Positions 18,964 to 27,639 of a DNA stretch of 64,000 bases are shown here, one piece after another; position 1 is the stretch's first letter; the number at the start of each line of letters is the position of its first letter. Under the pieces are notes generated by a model that was given only the letters and a program-made list of their open reading frames with translations, did no database searches and was not told the origin of the DNA. The DNA lies in the NCBI GenBank assembly GCA_964397045.1, contig CAYNHF010000003.1, positions 1 through 64,000 on the forward strand, in the 5' to 3' direction. Source of the DNA: CAYNHF01 sp964397045. Its GTDB lineage: Bacteria; Actinomycetota; Acidimicrobiia; Spongiisociales; UBA5794. The translations under genes and the position numbers were made by a program.

Positions 18964-19587
18964 GAGCGCAAGATCCGGCCTCCACAGCCAGGTCTGGAGG
19001 CGGCGTCGGAACCGAGCAATCGGCCCATCGCCGTCGAACAACGCGTCGATGCCGTGGATCTGCAGCGTCTGGCGAACACGCAGCAGACGAAGCCGCTCCT
19101 CTGCCATTGCGCTGAACCGCAAGATACCGAGCTCGGTGGGCTGACGAAGGAAGCTGGCATGTTCGGGAACGATCGGAGGAGTGAGGCCGAGGAGGCCAAT
19201 TCCCAACAGCCGCAGCAGACCAAGCAGGGTGCCTCCCACGAGGATCTGCCACAGCGAACTGGCTTCGAGCGAACTCGAGACGAGCAACAGGAGCCCGAAG
19301 ATCACGACATCGACGAGCACAACGACGAGTCCATACGTTTGCACGATGAACGGCATCAACAGCAGGTCGAGTGCTGGGCGCACAAACGCGTTGAGCAACG
19401 CGTAGATGACGGCCAGCAGCGCAATTGACCCGTACGTCAATTCGAAGCTTGTCCGGATCCCAGGCATCAGTGCCAGAACAGCCGCGACGGTGACGGCGTC
19501 CATGACGAAGCGAACGAGGAGAACTCGCCAGTTGACACGATGCCGGTGCCGCGAAGGAACCTGGGTAGCCGCAGGCACCTCATCCAT
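18895..19587 (-). CDS. Holin-like membrane domain plus truncated ABC1 N-terminus
   Basis: A 230-residue piece with about four membrane helices (RVLLVRFVMDAVTVAAVLALMPGI onward) of the phage-holin-IV/YvlD-like type. It is followed by FSAMAEERLRLLRVRQTLQIHG and an Arg-rich stretch that normally lead into the ABC1 kinase. The frame then runs out at 18897. It was probably one protein with the kinase piece downstream. ATG at 19587 has AGGAGGGG 10 nt upstream. The product may still be made as a truncated membrane protein. Confidence 0.65.
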   Translation of the reverse strand: MDEVPAATQVPSRHRHRVNWRVLLVRFVMDAVTVAAVLALMPGIRTSFELTYGSIALLAVIYALLNAFVRPALDLLLMPFIVQTYGLVVVLVDVVIFGLLLLVSSSLEASSLWQILVGGTLLGLLRLLGIGLLGLTPPIVPEHASFLRQPTELGILRFSAMAEERLRLLRVRQTLQIHGIDALFDGDGPIARFRRRLQTWLWRPDLALERVPAPVHPARVMGAGAREAPE

Positions 19588-19753
19588 GAGACCCAGCCCC
19601 TCCTGTCGCTTGACCGCCGAAGTTAGTCGCTGTTCGGGGACCGACCGAACCTGAGGACGGCTCCCAGCGTTCTGGGGCTGGAGTCCGCCGGACATTGCTT
19701 GCCGTCGTTTGGACCACTCTGCCTGCGCAGAGCGACCGTGCGGCGAAACCCGC

Positions 19754-21496
19754 CTACTCCAGTCCCGCTTCTTCGAGACGATCGACAAAACGCTCTCTTG
19801 TCGAGTCGTCTCGGTAGGGGAGGTCCTTGCGGAGGCTGTCTCTGCTGAGCCCGGGTGCGGTCTGGCGCGCGTGCTCGATCGCGGCGGACGCATGACGCTC
19901 CCGACCCAACGCTGCCTGCGCTGCCGCCAGGGTCAACAGGGCCTCCACGTTGGTGTCGTCTTGGGCGACGATAGATTCGGCAGTTTCGGCGGCGATCTCG
20001 TAGTCCTCACCGACGAAAAACGCGTTGGCCATGATGGACCGGTACCAGTCAGCCATGAGTGGGCTCAGTTGGATGGCTCGAGATGCCAGATCGATAGCTT
20101 GTTCCCAATCCCCGAGGTAGCGGTTCACGCTGGCCGCGACACCGAAAGACACGTCGCAAGAGGGCCTTTCGGCAGTGGCTATCGACGCTGCCTCCCTTGC
20201 ACCTTCCCAGTCATGTTCGAGCACCAGTACATGAGCAAGGACCATGTGGCCCATGCCGGAGGTGTCCTGGTGCTCAATCGCCGTCAGTGCGAAGCCTTTG
20301 GCAAGCGAATAGTGATGCCCAGGATCATCGACCGCGTCGTTGAGTGCAGCCCAGAAGTGCACCCATGCCGAAAGGGCATACCCCAGTGAGCTGTCCGGGT
20401 CTCGTCTGGTGATCTCCTCAAAGTGCCCATAGGCGCGGCGGAGGGACTCCGGTGTGGCCAGGGATACATCCTGCAGGCCCCGGTACACGATCTCAACGCT
20501 CCCCGGATCGAGTTCGTCGCGGTAGGAAGCGGCGAGGTCGCCTCCGATCACCTCGATATCGAGCGCCTCGACAATGCGAGCCACGATGTGGTCCTGAGCG
20601 GCAAAAACGTCATCGATCTCTGTTTCGAATCGATCGGCCCATACGGTTGTTGCGGTCTCGACATCGATGACCTGGGCGAGCACCCGGACCCTTGACCCGC
20701 TTCGCTGTATCCCGCCTTCGAGCACGTAACGCACGCCGAGCTCGTGTCCGATCTGCTGCGCCGAGTAGGCCTGGTCCCGGTAGCCAAGCGAGGAGTTCTC
20801 GCTGACGACGTCGAGCCCGGGAATTGTCATCAGTTCGATCACGAGGGACATCATGAGCCCGTTCGCGAAGTGACCATCGTCGGCATCGCCGAAGTTCACG
20901 AAGGGGCTTGCCGCAATCGACGGCCGATCCGAAGTGGGGATCCGCCGCCGCCACGGCTTCGTATCCCCGGTCGGAAGCTCGGCATCGACGATCTCGTAGG
21001 CCAGCACCGGCTCTGGGATGTTCTTCAGCCGCTGCCTTCCCAGCGACACCACCCGGATCGAGATCTCTCCGGCTGCGTCGAGGGCGGGCCCCGAGACACA
21101 GATGCCGCCCGGTTTCGCCATCGCCTGCAACCGGGCGGCAATATTGATGGCATCGCCGAACCACTGCCCTTCCTCCACCGACACCGATCCATAGTTCACT
21201 CCCAACCTGAATCGCATCTTTCGCCCAGCCGGAAGCCGCTCGTTCTCTCCCGCCAGTGAACGTTGGATCGAGATGGCGGCCCCAACGCCCTCCGAAGCCG
21301 AGGGGAGAACAGCGAGAAACTCGTCGCCGACGAATTCGACGAGCTCGCCGCCGTGGTCTAGGGCCGCCTGATCGACGATCTTGCGAAACGCCTGCAGCGT
21401 CTGATGCGTCTCAATCTCGTTGTCGGCAGTCAACCGCGAATAACTGGCCACGTCACCGTTGACAACCGCAGCCTGCTCAGTCCTGGAGACACCCAT
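19754..21496 (-). CDS. Adenylate/guanylate cyclase with TPR-type tail
   Basis: A 580-residue regulator. A class III cyclase domain (about residues 10-170) has the metal aspartates (GDVASYSRL and FVGDEFLAVL) and the GDAINIAARLQ motif. A TolB-N-like domain follows (LMMSLVIELMTIPGLDVVSENSS to GGIQRSGSRVRVLAQVIDVE), then helical TPR-like repeats from about residue 340 to the end. No membrane segment is evident, so it is probably a cytoplasmic cAMP-forming enzyme with a protein-interaction tail. The layout matches cyclases common in rhizobia and actinobacteria. ATG at 21496. Confidence 0.9.
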   Translation of the reverse strand: MGVSRTEQAAVVNGDVASYSRLTADNEIETHQTLQAFRKIVDQAALDHGGELVEFVGDEFLAVLPSASEGVGAAISIQRSLAGENERLPAGRKMRFRLGVNYGSVSVEEGQWFGDAINIAARLQAMAKPGGICVSGPALDAAGEISIRVVSLGRQRLKNIPEPVLAYEIVDAELPTGDTKPWRRRIPTSDRPSIAASPFVNFGDADDGHFANGLMMSLVIELMTIPGLDVVSENSSLGYRDQAYSAQQIGHELGVRYVLEGGIQRSGSRVRVLAQVIDVETATTVWADRFETEIDDVFAAQDHIVARIVEALDIEVIGGDLAASYRDELDPGSVEIVYRGLQDVSLATPESLRRAYGHFEEITRRDPDSSLGYALSAWVHFWAALNDAVDDPGHHYSLAKGFALTAIEHQDTSGMGHMVLAHVLVLEHDWEGAREAASIATAERPSCDVSFGVAASVNRYLGDWEQAIDLASRAIQLSPLMADWYRSIMANAFFVGEDYEIAAETAESIVAQDDTNVEALLTLAAAQAALGRERHASAAIEHARQTAPGLSRDSLRKDLPYRDDSTRERFVDRLEEAGLE

Positions 21497-21837
21497 CGTG
21501 GAAGAGAAGTTAGCCGCAGCGTCAGGGTCGCGACACAGTGACTTCCGGGGTTATCCGAGATGGCGCTTCCCTGTCGGTCGACGCCCGCCTGGTGCGGCCG
21601 CAGACGCAGACGATTCTGCCTCCGGACCGCCGTTCTGCCGGGGGAGCATCCGTTTCCTGATCGAAGCGTTGGTTCGCGTAGCCGGTTGTCGAGTGAAGGT
21701 TGTCCTCCCAGTCTGCCCAAGCAGGCGCTAGTGCCGACGTGTATCGGTGCCGGCTAGCCGTAATGTCGAGGGACCTTCGGCTCTGGCGTAGCCGTGCCTT
21801 GTTGCGCGAAGGCGCCGACACAAGCGGAAGGGTTGTC
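21497..21837. other. Divergent intergenic region
   Basis: 341 bp between the cyclase gene (minus) and a small membrane-protein gene (plus). I see no coding signal or repeat. Divergent promoters must lie here but none is clear. Confidence 0.5.
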
Positions 21838-22104
21838 ATGTCTGCTGCCGTGAACAAGGACGTCGGAGTCATCAACGGCCTCGGGAGCGCTCGTGCTGTC
21901 ATCGGCTGGATCGGCTTCGCGACGGTGGTGGTCCTTGAGATCGTCCAGCTGATCGATGCGTCCGAACCTCTGTGGGCGGAGATCCAAGCGTTTGCGACGG
22001 TTGAGATTCTCTGGATCGCGATGCTCGCGCTTGCCGGCTTCGGAGACGGACTCCGCCTGTTCGCTGCGTACACCCAGGCTCGGTCGGGCACCTCGGGCAG
22101 TTGA
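21838..22104 (+). CDS. Small two-helix membrane protein
   Basis: An 88-residue hypothetical protein with two membrane helices (about AVIGWIGFATVVVLEIVQLI and ATVEILWIAMLALAGFG). ATG at 21838 lies 6 nt after GGAAGGG. The family is unknown. A truncated methyltransferase fragment begins 8 bp after its stop, so the region downstream has been rearranged. Confidence 0.6.
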   Translation: MSAAVNKDVGVINGLGSARAVIGWIGFATVVVLEIVQLIDASEPLWAEIQAFATVEILWIAMLALAGFGDGLRLFAAYTQARSGTSGS

Positions 22105-22111
22105 GTGCGTG

Positions 22112-22372
22112 ATGGTTGAAGAGTGGCCCGACGTTGTGTCGGTCGATGAGATGTACGGCGACTGGGATTACGAGGCAGCGGTGGAGGTCTTGGGTCGGAG
22201 TCTCGATCCACGTCCGAGCATGTCGCTGTTCGACACCATCGGAGCGGGATCGTCCGCGAAGGGTCCTCGCGGGGAACGGGTCGAATGCCTCAGGTGTCGA
22301 ACCAGCTGTCGAGTAGCTCCTCGTACTCCTCTTTGGCCCTTCGTCCTTCCACCGAGGGTTCCTCGAGAGTGA
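22112..22372 (+). pseudogene. Truncated methyltransferase N-terminus
   Basis: The first 46 or so codons (VSVDEMYGDWDYEAAVEV, then LGRSLDPRPSMSLFDTIGA) clearly match the start of the methyltransferase at 24996 (LTVEQMYDYWDVDWEDAM, then LTDRSLHPRPKASMFDTLA). After about 22250 homology stops, and the frame runs into the 3' end of a gene on the other strand. The SAM-binding fold is absent. It is a relic of a duplicated gene cut by recombination. Confidence 0.7.
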
Positions 22373-23474
22373 CCCGCGGGCCGGGGTAGGCGTAGAAGTC
22401 TCCAGAGCCGTACGCGGCCAAGCCGTCGCCGACATCGACGTAGCAAAATCCGTTTCCGTCATAGACCCCGGGTCGCGGCCCGTGGTTGACATCCGCCGCG
22501 ATGGCTTCAGCGACGACCTGTGCCTCACCCTCGGCGAACACGCCTGCCTTGGGAAGCAGCATCGAGTTCAGCAGCCCGATGGCAGCGAGGTCGCCGATTG
22601 CGTATACACCGGGATGCTGCACCGCGAGGGTGTCTGGATCAGACAGGAGCTGGAGGGTTTGGGGGTGTACCGGTACATACCCAGTAGCGTCGACCAAGCC
22701 TGCCTCTCGGAGCGGTGCAGGAGCGCGGTGTGGTGGGATCCCGATGAGAATGTCGAAGGTCGCCTCCTCTTCTCCGAACCGCAGGGTGCGGGATGCTTCG
22801 TCGATGGCGGTCACCTGCCGATCGAAGTGATAGGCAATGCGCCGCTGATCCATGAATGCACACAGCGCCCGGCCGACCGCGGGCCCGGCCACGGCCATGG
22901 GAATCGACTCAGGGGTGTAGAGATCGATCTGGGCACGGTCTCGAACGCTGTGTTCCCTGGCCCAGGCCTCGACCAGCATCGCAGCCTCATAGGGAGCAGC
23001 CGGGCAGCGGAATGGCGCACCCGCCACCAGGACAACGATGCTGCCGCCCTCGAACCGCACGAGCTCATCGTGGAGCGCGGCCGCTTCATCTGCGTCGTAG
23101 AGGTTGAAGGCGGAATCGCCGAAACCCGCTACTAGCTCGGGGGCGAGTTCGGCGCCGAGTGCCAGCACCAGGTAATCCGCAGAGAACGTTCCAGCATCTG
23201 TTTCCACCGAACGACTCTCAGGATCGACCCCTCGAACTTCGGCGTGGACGAATTCGATCCCGGGACGCTTCAGCTTCGTCATGTCTCGCCGAGTCTGGCC
23301 TACCGATTCCCGCTCTCCGGTCATCAAACCCAGGTTGGAGACGCCAAGTGAGAACGTTGCACTTCGCTCGATCACGAGGATGCGGTGTTCCGAAGACAGC
23401 AAACCTCGCAGGTGATGCGCTGCCGTCAGGCCTCCCCAACCGCCACCCAGGATCAGGATCGTCCTCCCCGCCAT
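22290..23474 (-). CDS. SQR/flavocytochrome-c-type FAD oxidoreductase
   Basis: A 394-residue FAD/NAD(P)-binding protein with N-terminal GGGWGGLTAAHHL, a second nucleotide-binding region (SIVVLVAGAPFRCPAAPYEA) and the FAD C-terminal motif PGVYAIGDLAAIG. The FRCPAAPYEA cysteine motif and the late GFCYVDVG motif match the flavocytochrome-c/sulfide dehydrogenase and sulfide:quinone oxidoreductase superfamily. It may oxidise sulfide or persulfides, but substrate assignment from sequence alone is uncertain. ATG at 23474. Confidence 0.82.
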   Translation of the reverse strand: MAGRTILILGGGWGGLTAAHHLRGLLSSEHRILVIERSATFSLGVSNLGLMTGERESVGQTRRDMTKLKRPGIEFVHAEVRGVDPESRSVETDAGTFSADYLVLALGAELAPELVAGFGDSAFNLYDADEAAALHDELVRFEGGSIVVLVAGAPFRCPAAPYEAAMLVEAWAREHSVRDRAQIDLYTPESIPMAVAGPAVGRALCAFMDQRRIAYHFDRQVTAIDEASRTLRFGEEEATFDILIGIPPHRAPAPLREAGLVDATGYVPVHPQTLQLLSDPDTLAVQHPGVYAIGDLAAIGLLNSMLLPKAGVFAEGEAQVVAEAIAADVNHGPRPGVYDGNGFCYVDVGDGLAAYGSGDFYAYPGPRVTLEEPSVEGRRAKEEYEELLDSWFDT

Positions 23475-23584
23475 GAGACCCCGCCTTCCGATTGGAACGT
23501 GCCGCGGTTCAGTCTATGGGATGAACGTGGCAGACACCCACTCCCAATGTGACGACGACGAGTGAATGAGTTCGGATCAGCTCC

Positions 23585-23590
23585 TAGGCT
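23585..23590 (+). promoter_or_regulatory. Leaderless -10 box TAGGCT
   Basis: TAGGCT ends 7 nt before the ATG at 23598, with no ribosome site between. This suggests transcription starts at the start codon. Confidence 0.5.
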
Positions 23591-23597
23591 GACCGTG

Positions 23598-23975
23598 ATG
23601 GACGCCAGCACCACGGCTGCGCTGAACCGAGGCGGCGTTGCCGACATCATCACAGTTGGTCGAAAGAGCGGGCAGCCGCGCCGCACCGAGATCTACTTCC
23701 ACCAATTCGACGGCAGGTATTTTGTTACCGGAAAGCCGGGGCCGCGGGACTGGGTGGCCAACCTGAAGGCCGATCCGCACTTCGTCCTTCACCTGAAGCC
23801 CGGTTCTGTTGTCGAGGTTCCCGTCACGGCCGAACTCGTGACCGACGTGGCAGAACGAGAACGCATCATTTGGCGGTGTCTCACGGAGAGCTGGGGGAGG
23901 GACGAGCGCGCGGCGAGGACGGAAATGCCAGACCGCGTCGCCAGCGGGCTCCTCATCGAGTTGACCGTCGGGTAG
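23598..23975 (+). CDS. F420-type nitroreductase family protein (DUF385)
   Basis: A 125-residue deazaflavin-dependent nitroreductase-like protein. ALNRGGVADIITVGRKSGQPRR carries the family's phosphate-binding GRxSG motif, and DWVANLKADPHFVLHLKP is the usual second block. Its paralogue at 49834 aligns over the whole length. ATG at 23598 is chosen because the alignment with the paralogue starts there; a GTG at 23562 would add 12 unmatched residues. Divergent from the FAD oxidoreductase gene. Confidence 0.87.
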   Translation: MDASTTAALNRGGVADIITVGRKSGQPRRTEIYFHQFDGRYFVTGKPGPRDWVANLKADPHFVLHLKPGSVVEVPVTAELVTDVAERERIIWRCLTESWGRDERAARTEMPDRVASGLLIELTVG

Positions 23976-24142
23976 ACCAGCTGATGGTCGAGAGCCCCCC
24001 GCACGGGTGGCCGTCCGCCGGTTGGCATCCCAGGGCCATGGGCTCATGAGAGGCGAGACTCGGTCGGGCCAAGCGAGGCGAACCGGGTTCACTCCTGTTG
24101 CCGCAGACGGCGGTCCCGAAGTGCCCGCCTCCCACCGATCCC

Positions 24143-24799
24143 TCAGCTGAGGCTGAACGGTGGGTAGCGGTCGGTAGCCAGTAGGACGGCGTATGCCTCC
24201 ACTCGCAGCGCCCAACGGCTCACGCCGACCACGTAGTCGAACAGCCCCCGTGGGTACCGACCGGTGAAGAGAATGGCAAACCAGGCGATGATCACCGCGA
24301 AGAACGCACCGATCGCAAGGAAGACCAGCACGATGAAGTGTGGGATCGCAAGGAACCACTTCACGAGGGGCAACCACCGGTTGAGGTCCTGCTTGACATC
24401 GGGGTAGTCGATCTCGAGGTGAACGGCCTGCTCGTCCTCAGTCGACGGGTATTCGTCGGTGAGGAGCGCGAAGTAGGCACCGACCCGCATGGCGAATCGT
24501 GCGAACTCTCGGGCGAAGTCGAACCACCAGCGTGGATACCGCTGACGGAACAGAATCATGAGCAGTGTGGCTAGAAAGAGTGCGCCGGCGATTCCGCCGC
24601 TTGTCGTGGTGATCTTCGACACTGTTTCACCGGATTCGGAGATCACCACATACGTTGAATCCGCACTCGCGGAGATGATCGCCAGGATGATGACGATCGG
24701 GATGGCCAGGATCAGCCGGAAGAATGTCGTGAGCCGATTGAGTTCATCCGGATAATCGACGTTCAAGCGTGCGGCGTACGGTGTCTGCTCGGTAACCAC
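24143..24799 (-). CDS. DUF4389 membrane protein
   Basis: A 218-residue membrane protein made of two similar halves. Each has a DYPxxxxR start, a pair of hydrophobic helices and a YPRxxFDF-like ending: RYPRWWFDFAREFARFAMRV, and later RYPRGLFDYVVGVSRWALRV, closing with TDRYPPFSL. This is the DUF4389 layout; no activity is known. GTG at 24799 lies 6 nt after AGGAGG, which settles the start over longer alternatives. Confidence 0.87.
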   Translation of the reverse strand: MVTEQTPYAARLNVDYPDELNRLTTFFRLILAIPIVIILAIISASADSTYVVISESGETVSKITTTSGGIAGALFLATLLMILFRQRYPRWWFDFAREFARFAMRVGAYFALLTDEYPSTEDEQAVHLEIDYPDVKQDLNRWLPLVKWFLAIPHFIVLVFLAIGAFFAVIIAWFAILFTGRYPRGLFDYVVGVSRWALRVEAYAVLLATDRYPPFSLS

Positions 24800-24982
24800 G
24801 AAATGCCTCCTGCGCGATAGCGACCGACAACGGCCAAGCAGGCACCCCGATTGACCATCACCCATGTTCGCACACCAGGGCTTTCTCCGCCCATGGGACA
24901 CATGCGTGCACCTGCCGTGTGCGTCTTGGTCGGTCTGTCAAGGAGACACGCCGTTCAACTAGGGGTGAACCAGCAATGCGGG

Positions 24983-24988
24983 TAGGTT
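24983..24988 (+). promoter_or_regulatory. Leaderless -10 box TAGGTT
   Basis: TAGGTT ends 7 nt before ATG 24996, with no clear ribosome site between. The TTG and ATG at 24987 and 24990 would overlap this box, which favours 24996 as the start. Confidence 0.5.
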
Positions 24989-24995
24989 GATGGGC

Positions 24996-25823
24996 ATGGC
25001 AGATGAGTGGACCGCGCCGCTGACGGTCGAGCAAATGTACGACTACTGGGATGTGGATTGGGAAGACGCCATGGCCCTGACCGATCGGAGCCTCCACCCA
25101 CGACCGAAGGCGTCGATGTTTGACACCCTCGCCACCCTCGGCCTCGGCGATGAGGACGTGGTCCTGGACATCGGTGGTAGGGATGCCGCCGATGGCCTCG
25201 CTATCGCCGAACGGTTCGGGTGTCGCGTGATCGTTGTCGATCCGGTACAGGAGAACCTCGACGACGGCCTTCGCGCCGTCGCCGGCCACGACCATGGCTA
25301 CCTCGTCGAGGTGCACCGGGGAACGATCAACCAGATCCCAGTCGACGATGACATGGTCGATATCGTGTTCTCAAGGGACATGATGACCCATGTCGAGGAC
25401 CTCGACGGAGCACTCATCGAGTGCCGCAGGGTATTGACCTCTTCGGGATCCATGCTCATCCATCAGACCTTCGGGACGCCCCTGCTCGAGCCGATCGAGA
25501 AAGCGCGCCTCTGCGCCGACCTGGCAACGGTGCCCGAGCGGCTCTCTATCGAGGTTTTCGAGGACTCGGTCCGCCGGGCTGGCTTCAGGATCCAGGCGAT
25601 TGATCCACTCGGATCCGAGTGGCTGGAGTCGTTTCTCGAACGAGAGGACGGCGAGAAGCGACTTCTGCGCGCGGCGCGTATGCAGCGCGCCAAGGACGAG
25701 ATAGTCGCCGAGGTGGGCGTGGCGGCTTTCCGCGTCATGGAGGCGAACAACCTCTGGACCATCTATCGGATGATCGGCAAGCTGGAGGAGCGGGTGTATT
25801 CGCTAACGCTGGGTAGCGGCTAA
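24996..25823 (+). CDS. Class I SAM-dependent methyltransferase
   Basis: A 275-residue methyltransferase. Motif I is VVLDIGGRDAADGLAIAERF (the usual GxGxG is partly changed to GGRDA), with the acidic end of strand 2 at VIVVDP and a motif-IV-like VDIVFSRDMMTHVEDL. A helical C-terminal extension follows. The target is unknown; the fold resembles small-molecule O/N-methyltransferases. A truncated paralogue lies at 22112, on the other side of two intervening genes. Confidence 0.85.
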   Translation: MADEWTAPLTVEQMYDYWDVDWEDAMALTDRSLHPRPKASMFDTLATLGLGDEDVVLDIGGRDAADGLAIAERFGCRVIVVDPVQENLDDGLRAVAGHDHGYLVEVHRGTINQIPVDDDMVDIVFSRDMMTHVEDLDGALIECRRVLTSSGSMLIHQTFGTPLLEPIEKARLCADLATVPERLSIEVFEDSVRRAGFRIQAIDPLGSEWLESFLEREDGEKRLLRAARMQRAKDEIVAEVGVAAFRVMEANNLWTIYRMIGKLEERVYSLTLGSG

Positions 25824-25830
25824 CGAGGTC

Positions 25831-25851
25831 GACCAGAACTTCGAACTGGTC
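25831..25851 (+). terminator. Hairpin after methyltransferase gene
   Basis: GACCAG-AACTTCGAA-CTGGTC, a perfect 6-bp stem 7 bp after the stop. It lacks a T-run, so termination is a guess. Confidence 0.35.
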
Positions 25852-26220
25852 GCGCAATCGCAATACTGCCGAGGAAATTCGAACGCAACCCGTGCGTCAC
25901 AAGTGGTAGCGGTCTACGAGTTCGTGCCGCTCCTCACCTGCGCATGTCGCTGTGGGCAGCGCACATGATCAAGAAGTGATCCGATTCCTCAAGTCGCCTG
26001 GGGGTTGCATCCGCCACGAACTGGACTCGATCGGTGCCGATCATCGCATCGGCGAACACGTCCGGATGTCTATGTTGAGAGTTCCGGGTAGTCCGCCGGG
26101 ATCGGGTCGTCGATGCCTGTTTGGGGTCGCGGGAGCATTCGCCAGATGGCGCCGACGAAGTTGCCAACTTGGGCACGCCGTTGCTCACATATGCCGGCAT
26201 GGGCGGAGAGAGCCACTTGT

Positions 26221-26226
26221 TACGCT
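26221..26226 (+). promoter_or_regulatory. Leaderless -10 box TACGCT
   Basis: TACGCT ends 6 nt before ATG 26233, which has no ribosome site. Confidence 0.45.
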
Positions 26227-26232
26227 GACCTT

Positions 26233-26742
26233 ATGGTTCGTCACGCGGTGCCTGGCGACGCACGGAGAGTCGCCGAGATCACTGTTGCCGGCTGGATGAC
26301 CGCCTATGTCGGGATAGTGGCTGACGACGTCCGTGAACGCCAGAACGTTGAACAACATCTCACATACTGGCTCACCGAAGAAGCCCAGCAACCTCCGATG
26401 TGTACCTGGGTTGCCGAGGACCGTGGGTGTGTCGTTGGGTACGCACACGCTGGGCCATTTAGGCCTGAACCGGGTGAAGGCTCAGATGCCGGTGAGCTGT
26501 GGGGCATCTACGTCGACCCTGACCATTGGGGCCACGGCCACGGTCGTGCGCTGATGGCTGTTGTAATCGACCATTTCACATTGTGCGGCGACGACGCGGC
26601 CTACCTCTGGGTGATGCATGACAACGAGCGAGCGCGGCGCTTCCTCGAACGGGCAGGCTGGGAGGTCGATGACGGGGTCACTCGAGTTGACCCCACGCAG
26701 GAGGTTCGGTACCGCTACGACCCATCTCGCAAACGCCCCTGA
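26233..26742 (+). CDS. GNAT family N-acetyltransferase
   Basis: A 169-residue acetyltransferase. The start (MVRHAVPGDARRVAEITVAGW) is the usual GNAT N-terminal strand and helix. ELWGIYVDPDHWGHGHGRALM carries the acetyl-CoA pyrophosphate loop (a GHGHGRAL variant of Q/RxxGxG/A), and ARRFLERAGWEVDDG is the family's C-terminal block. The ATG at 26233 fits homology and lies 6 nt after a -10 box. The substrate is unknown. Confidence 0.88.
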   Translation: MVRHAVPGDARRVAEITVAGWMTAYVGIVADDVRERQNVEQHLTYWLTEEAQQPPMCTWVAEDRGCVVGYAHAGPFRPEPGEGSDAGELWGIYVDPDHWGHGHGRALMAVVIDHFTLCGDDAAYLWVMHDNERARRFLERAGWEVDDGVTRVDPTQEVRYRYDPSRKRP

Positions 26743-26852
26743 CCACCGGTCTGCGCTACCGGTCTCGCACCAGGAGTAGGCGTCCCGGGAACGAAGCCAT
26801 ATGTCTGCTGCCTCCCTACCAGTCAGCCCATATCGGCGGCGGATTCGGGGGC

Positions 26853-27467
26853 TCAGGGCGTGGAGGTTGGTGGCGGGTATCGGTACACGTTCTCGGGGTG
26901 CTCGGGGAACGATTCGCAACCGAGCACCGCCTTGCCGATCTCTTCCAACTCGGCGGCAAGCCAGGAGTCGATGGCGAAACCGCCCCCTTCGGCTCTGGCG
27001 TCGAGTTCACCTTGGAAGTCGCTACATACCTGCTTGCCTTCGGCGAGCTGAGCGCGATAGGCAGCCATCTCGGGGCTCTCGGAGAGCGCCTCCCAGTCCT
27101 CAGCCGTATCCGCAGCAGCCGCAGCCCGGGTGGCGAGCGCCCGCTCGATGGGGATGAATCTGGAGTGCCAGTCCCACATGAGATAGTGGAGATCGGCGAT
27201 CGGTGCGGGAGGCTCGATCTCATCGGCGGCCTCCTGGAGAGGCACCCGGATCTCCCGTAGCGCTCGTTCGAGGCCCTCCTGCAGGCGTTGCGGGGTGAAA
27301 TCGGTGGTCTGTGCCGCTTCGGCGACGAGCGCTTCCCCTTTCTGGGTAGCCGGGGCCACGATGGCGTTGATGCGATCGACGTACTCGGTCGCCGACATCT
27401 GACCGGTGCCGCATCCACCCACAACGACGATGACCACCAGGCAGACACCAGCCCAGGCGCGATGCAC
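26853..27467 (-). CDS. EYVDRIN-type lipoprotein, paralogue 2
   Basis: A 204-residue lipoprotein, paralogous to the one at 9857-10429. Both mature proteins start with S-x-EYVDRIN, carry a mid PPxxIxxLH segment, and end with C-x-F/DFQ-x-LDA, GFA, SWLAAELEEI and a second Cys. The signal is HRAWAGVCLVVIVVV with lipobox VVGG-Cys. GTG at 27467 follows GGAGAG by 5 nt. The function is unknown; the fold is predicted all-helical with a possible disulfide. It converges with the GNAT gene. Confidence 0.8.
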   Translation of the reverse strand: MHRAWAGVCLVVIVVVGGCGTGQMSATEYVDRINAIVAPATQKGEALVAEAAQTTDFTPQRLQEGLERALREIRVPLQEAADEIEPPAPIADLHYLMWDWHSRFIPIERALATRAAAAADTAEDWEALSESPEMAAYRAQLAEGKQVCSDFQGELDARAEGGGFAIDSWLAAELEEIGKAVLGCESFPEHPENVYRYPPPTSTP

Positions 27468-27639
27468 AACACTCTCCAATGTGACCACCGTCCTCGGCAT
27501 CACTGTTAAACAGACGGCAGTGACCCCGCCAGGGCCAATCGGCCATTCCGGGGCCACACCACGTGCAGGCTTCGGTTCCTCTTCTTCACCGTGTACTCCC
27601 GGTGACGTCGCCTGGGTAGCCTGGTGATGATCGTCCGCC

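Larger units (their letters stand above)
25824..26232. other. 409-bp gap
   Basis: Apart from the hairpin after the methyltransferase stop and a leaderless -10 box at its right end, I see no gene. A minus-strand frame (25934-26200) is open but shows no recognisable family and no ribosome site. Confidence 0.45.

Noticed and set aside
25934..26200. Minus-strand ORF of 88 codons in the 25.8-26.2 kb gap
   Set aside because: No ribosome site, no recognisable family, and its 3' part is Ser/Arg-rich.
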